DNA of 30,099 nucleotides from Chara braunii (taxonomy: Eukaryota > Streptophyta > Charophyceae > Charales > Characeae): assembly GCA_003427395.1 (NCBI GenBank), contig BFEA01000170.1, positions 2,432,856-2,462,954 on the forward strand, given 5' to 3'. Made by a program: the position numbers and the translations under genes. A model generated the notes under the pieces. The model searched no databases and was not told the origin of the DNA. It saw nothing but the letters and a program-made list of their open reading frames with translations. This document shows positions 29,338 through 30,099 of this stretch, one piece after another. Each line of letters begins with the position of its first letter. Within the stretch, counting starts at the first letter, position 1.

Positions 29338-29610
29338 ATACTTTACGGGGTTGTATAGCGAATATGACAACACACACACAGCCTGTGCGCATACAGACAC
29401 AATTTATTCTCACACAGAAACACAGTCTGTCAACACACACACAGTTTGTTCACATGCAGACACGGTCTGCACAGACACATACAACCTATTCTCACTCTGA
29501 CAGTCTGTTCATATGCAGACACGGTCTGCATACACACAGAGAGTCAGTCTTCACACAGATAGTCTGTTCGCACGCAGACACGGTCGGCACACGCACAGAC
29601 AGCCTGTCGA
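29338..29610 (+). repeat. 59-bp minisatellite with embedded hairpin
   Basis: GCAGACACGGTCTGC, a perfect 6-bp stem with an ACG loop, occurs at 29456-29470 and 29515-29529. A copy with one mismatch is at 29574-29588, giving an exact 59-base period. A degenerate earlier unit starts near 29380. ACACACAGA words fill the rest. Confidence 0.88.
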
Positions 29611-29945
29611 GGTACGACAAAACAGTCTGTCTGTCAATCTATTTGTTCTGTTTATGTCGGTCCTTGTCTCGTCTGTGCGTGGTTTATCAGGTCTGTCTGT
29701 TCATGTTTGCCTGTCTCCATCTGTCTGTGTCTGTTCCGTCCGACAGTATGTCTGTCCGTGTCCGTGTCTGCGTTAGACTATTTCCCTGTATGCCTGTATA
29801 TGTCCATGTTTTTGTGTGTCTACTTGGCCATCAGTCTGTGTTGATCTGTTTGTCTGTTTATGTTGCTTGTCTGTCTGTTTCTGTGTCGTCGGTTTGTCTA
29901 TTCGTCTGTCTGTCGTTGTCTGCCTATCTGTCTGTGTTTTTTGTT
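29611..29945 (+). repeat. TCTG-rich degenerate simple repeat
   Basis: GTCTGT and TCTGTC words dominate for about 330 bases. It is the complementary type of the CAGA-rich DNA just before it. An open frame of 210 codons crosses both but is only Cys/Leu/Ser/Val low complexity. One N lies at 29946. Confidence 0.85.
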
Positions 29946-29984
29946 NTGTGCGATTATTTCTGTTTGTTTGAAATGGTATTCACC

Positions 29985-30099
29985 TATTCGCAGTAGAGAA
30001 TGCGGATCCCAGGGTTCGATCCCTAGACATACTTTACCTGTGTAGAGTATGTGTGTTGACCCCGAGAGTAGAACCCGTAACCTGTGTATTTGTAACAGT
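29985..30099. repeat. tRNA-like B boxes on both strands
   Basis: GGGTTCGATCCC at 30013-30024 (+ strand) matches a tRNA T-arm and B box. On the minus strand GGGTTCTACTC ends near 30065-30075 and is followed by the same GGTTACGGGTTC-type word seen at 15.5 kb. No A box is seen within the window, which ends here. Confidence 0.4.

Noticed and set aside
21112-29600. Regularly spaced repeats as CRISPR arrays
   Set aside because: Spacers between units are themselves repetitive, periods do not fit, and there are no cas genes in a eukaryotic setting.
29364-29996. 210-codon open frame
   Set aside because: Low-complexity CAGA/TCTG repeat translation with one N; no domain.

Overview
The window looks like repeat-dense, gene-poor nuclear DNA of a eukaryote, most likely from the green (plant or green-algal) lineage. 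The main evidence is one decayed Ty3/gypsy polyprotein (about 1.92-8.62 kb, + strand) whose integrase end carries a GPW/F-type motif and a chromodomain-like tail, as in plant chromoviruses. A charophyte-type alga is my guess only. I found no intact protein-coding gene, no rRNA and no intact tRNA. Long open frames elsewhere are by-products of stop-poor simple repeats.

Layout. 1-1.9 kb: A-rich and GC-rich repeat tail, an (ATT)n tract, a 21-bp minisatellite and two G-quadruplex motifs. 1.92-8.62 kb: the Ty3 element in the order gag, zinc knuckle, protease, RT, RNase H, integrase, chromodomain. It is broken by stops, frameshifts, lost catalytic residues, a nested 1.43-kb insertion in gag (2728-4154, holding an assembly gap) and a rearranged scar between RNase H and integrase (7119-7397). 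8.65-10.65 kb: a possible 3' LTR start, then two diverged copies of an about 500-bp repeat. 11.14-14.83 and 17.04-20.15 kb: two blocks of a purine-rich GAGTA/GAGTG pentamer satellite, separated by 2.2 kb of mixed sequence with a tRNA-like relic and a (TC)n gap. 20.15-24.3 kb: a tRNA-derived SINE candidate, a higher-order satellite with a 58-nt poly-C tract, a 25-bp minisatellite whose unit resembles a Pol III A box, a tandem pair of about 360-bp repeats, a second tRNA-like relic, a GT/G-rich block and a 77/107-bp minisatellite. 24.48-24.93 kb: a fuller copy of the repeat seen at 1-260. 26.45-27.61 kb: about a dozen short hairpins sharing a CCC-ACG-GGAG-like core, several with matched changes on both arms. 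28.2-30.1 kb: microsatellites, a 59-bp repeat with an embedded hairpin, a TCTG-rich block and B-box-like ends.

The genes do not work together as a living system; the Ty3 element is dead. The most interesting material is the hairpin family at 26.45-27.61 kb, the A-box-like minisatellite, the clean nested insertion in gag, the template-switch scar, and the nearly exclusive TAG/TAA type of in-frame stop at glutamine-like positions. All statements come from reading the sequence by eye; no alignment, folding or database search was run.
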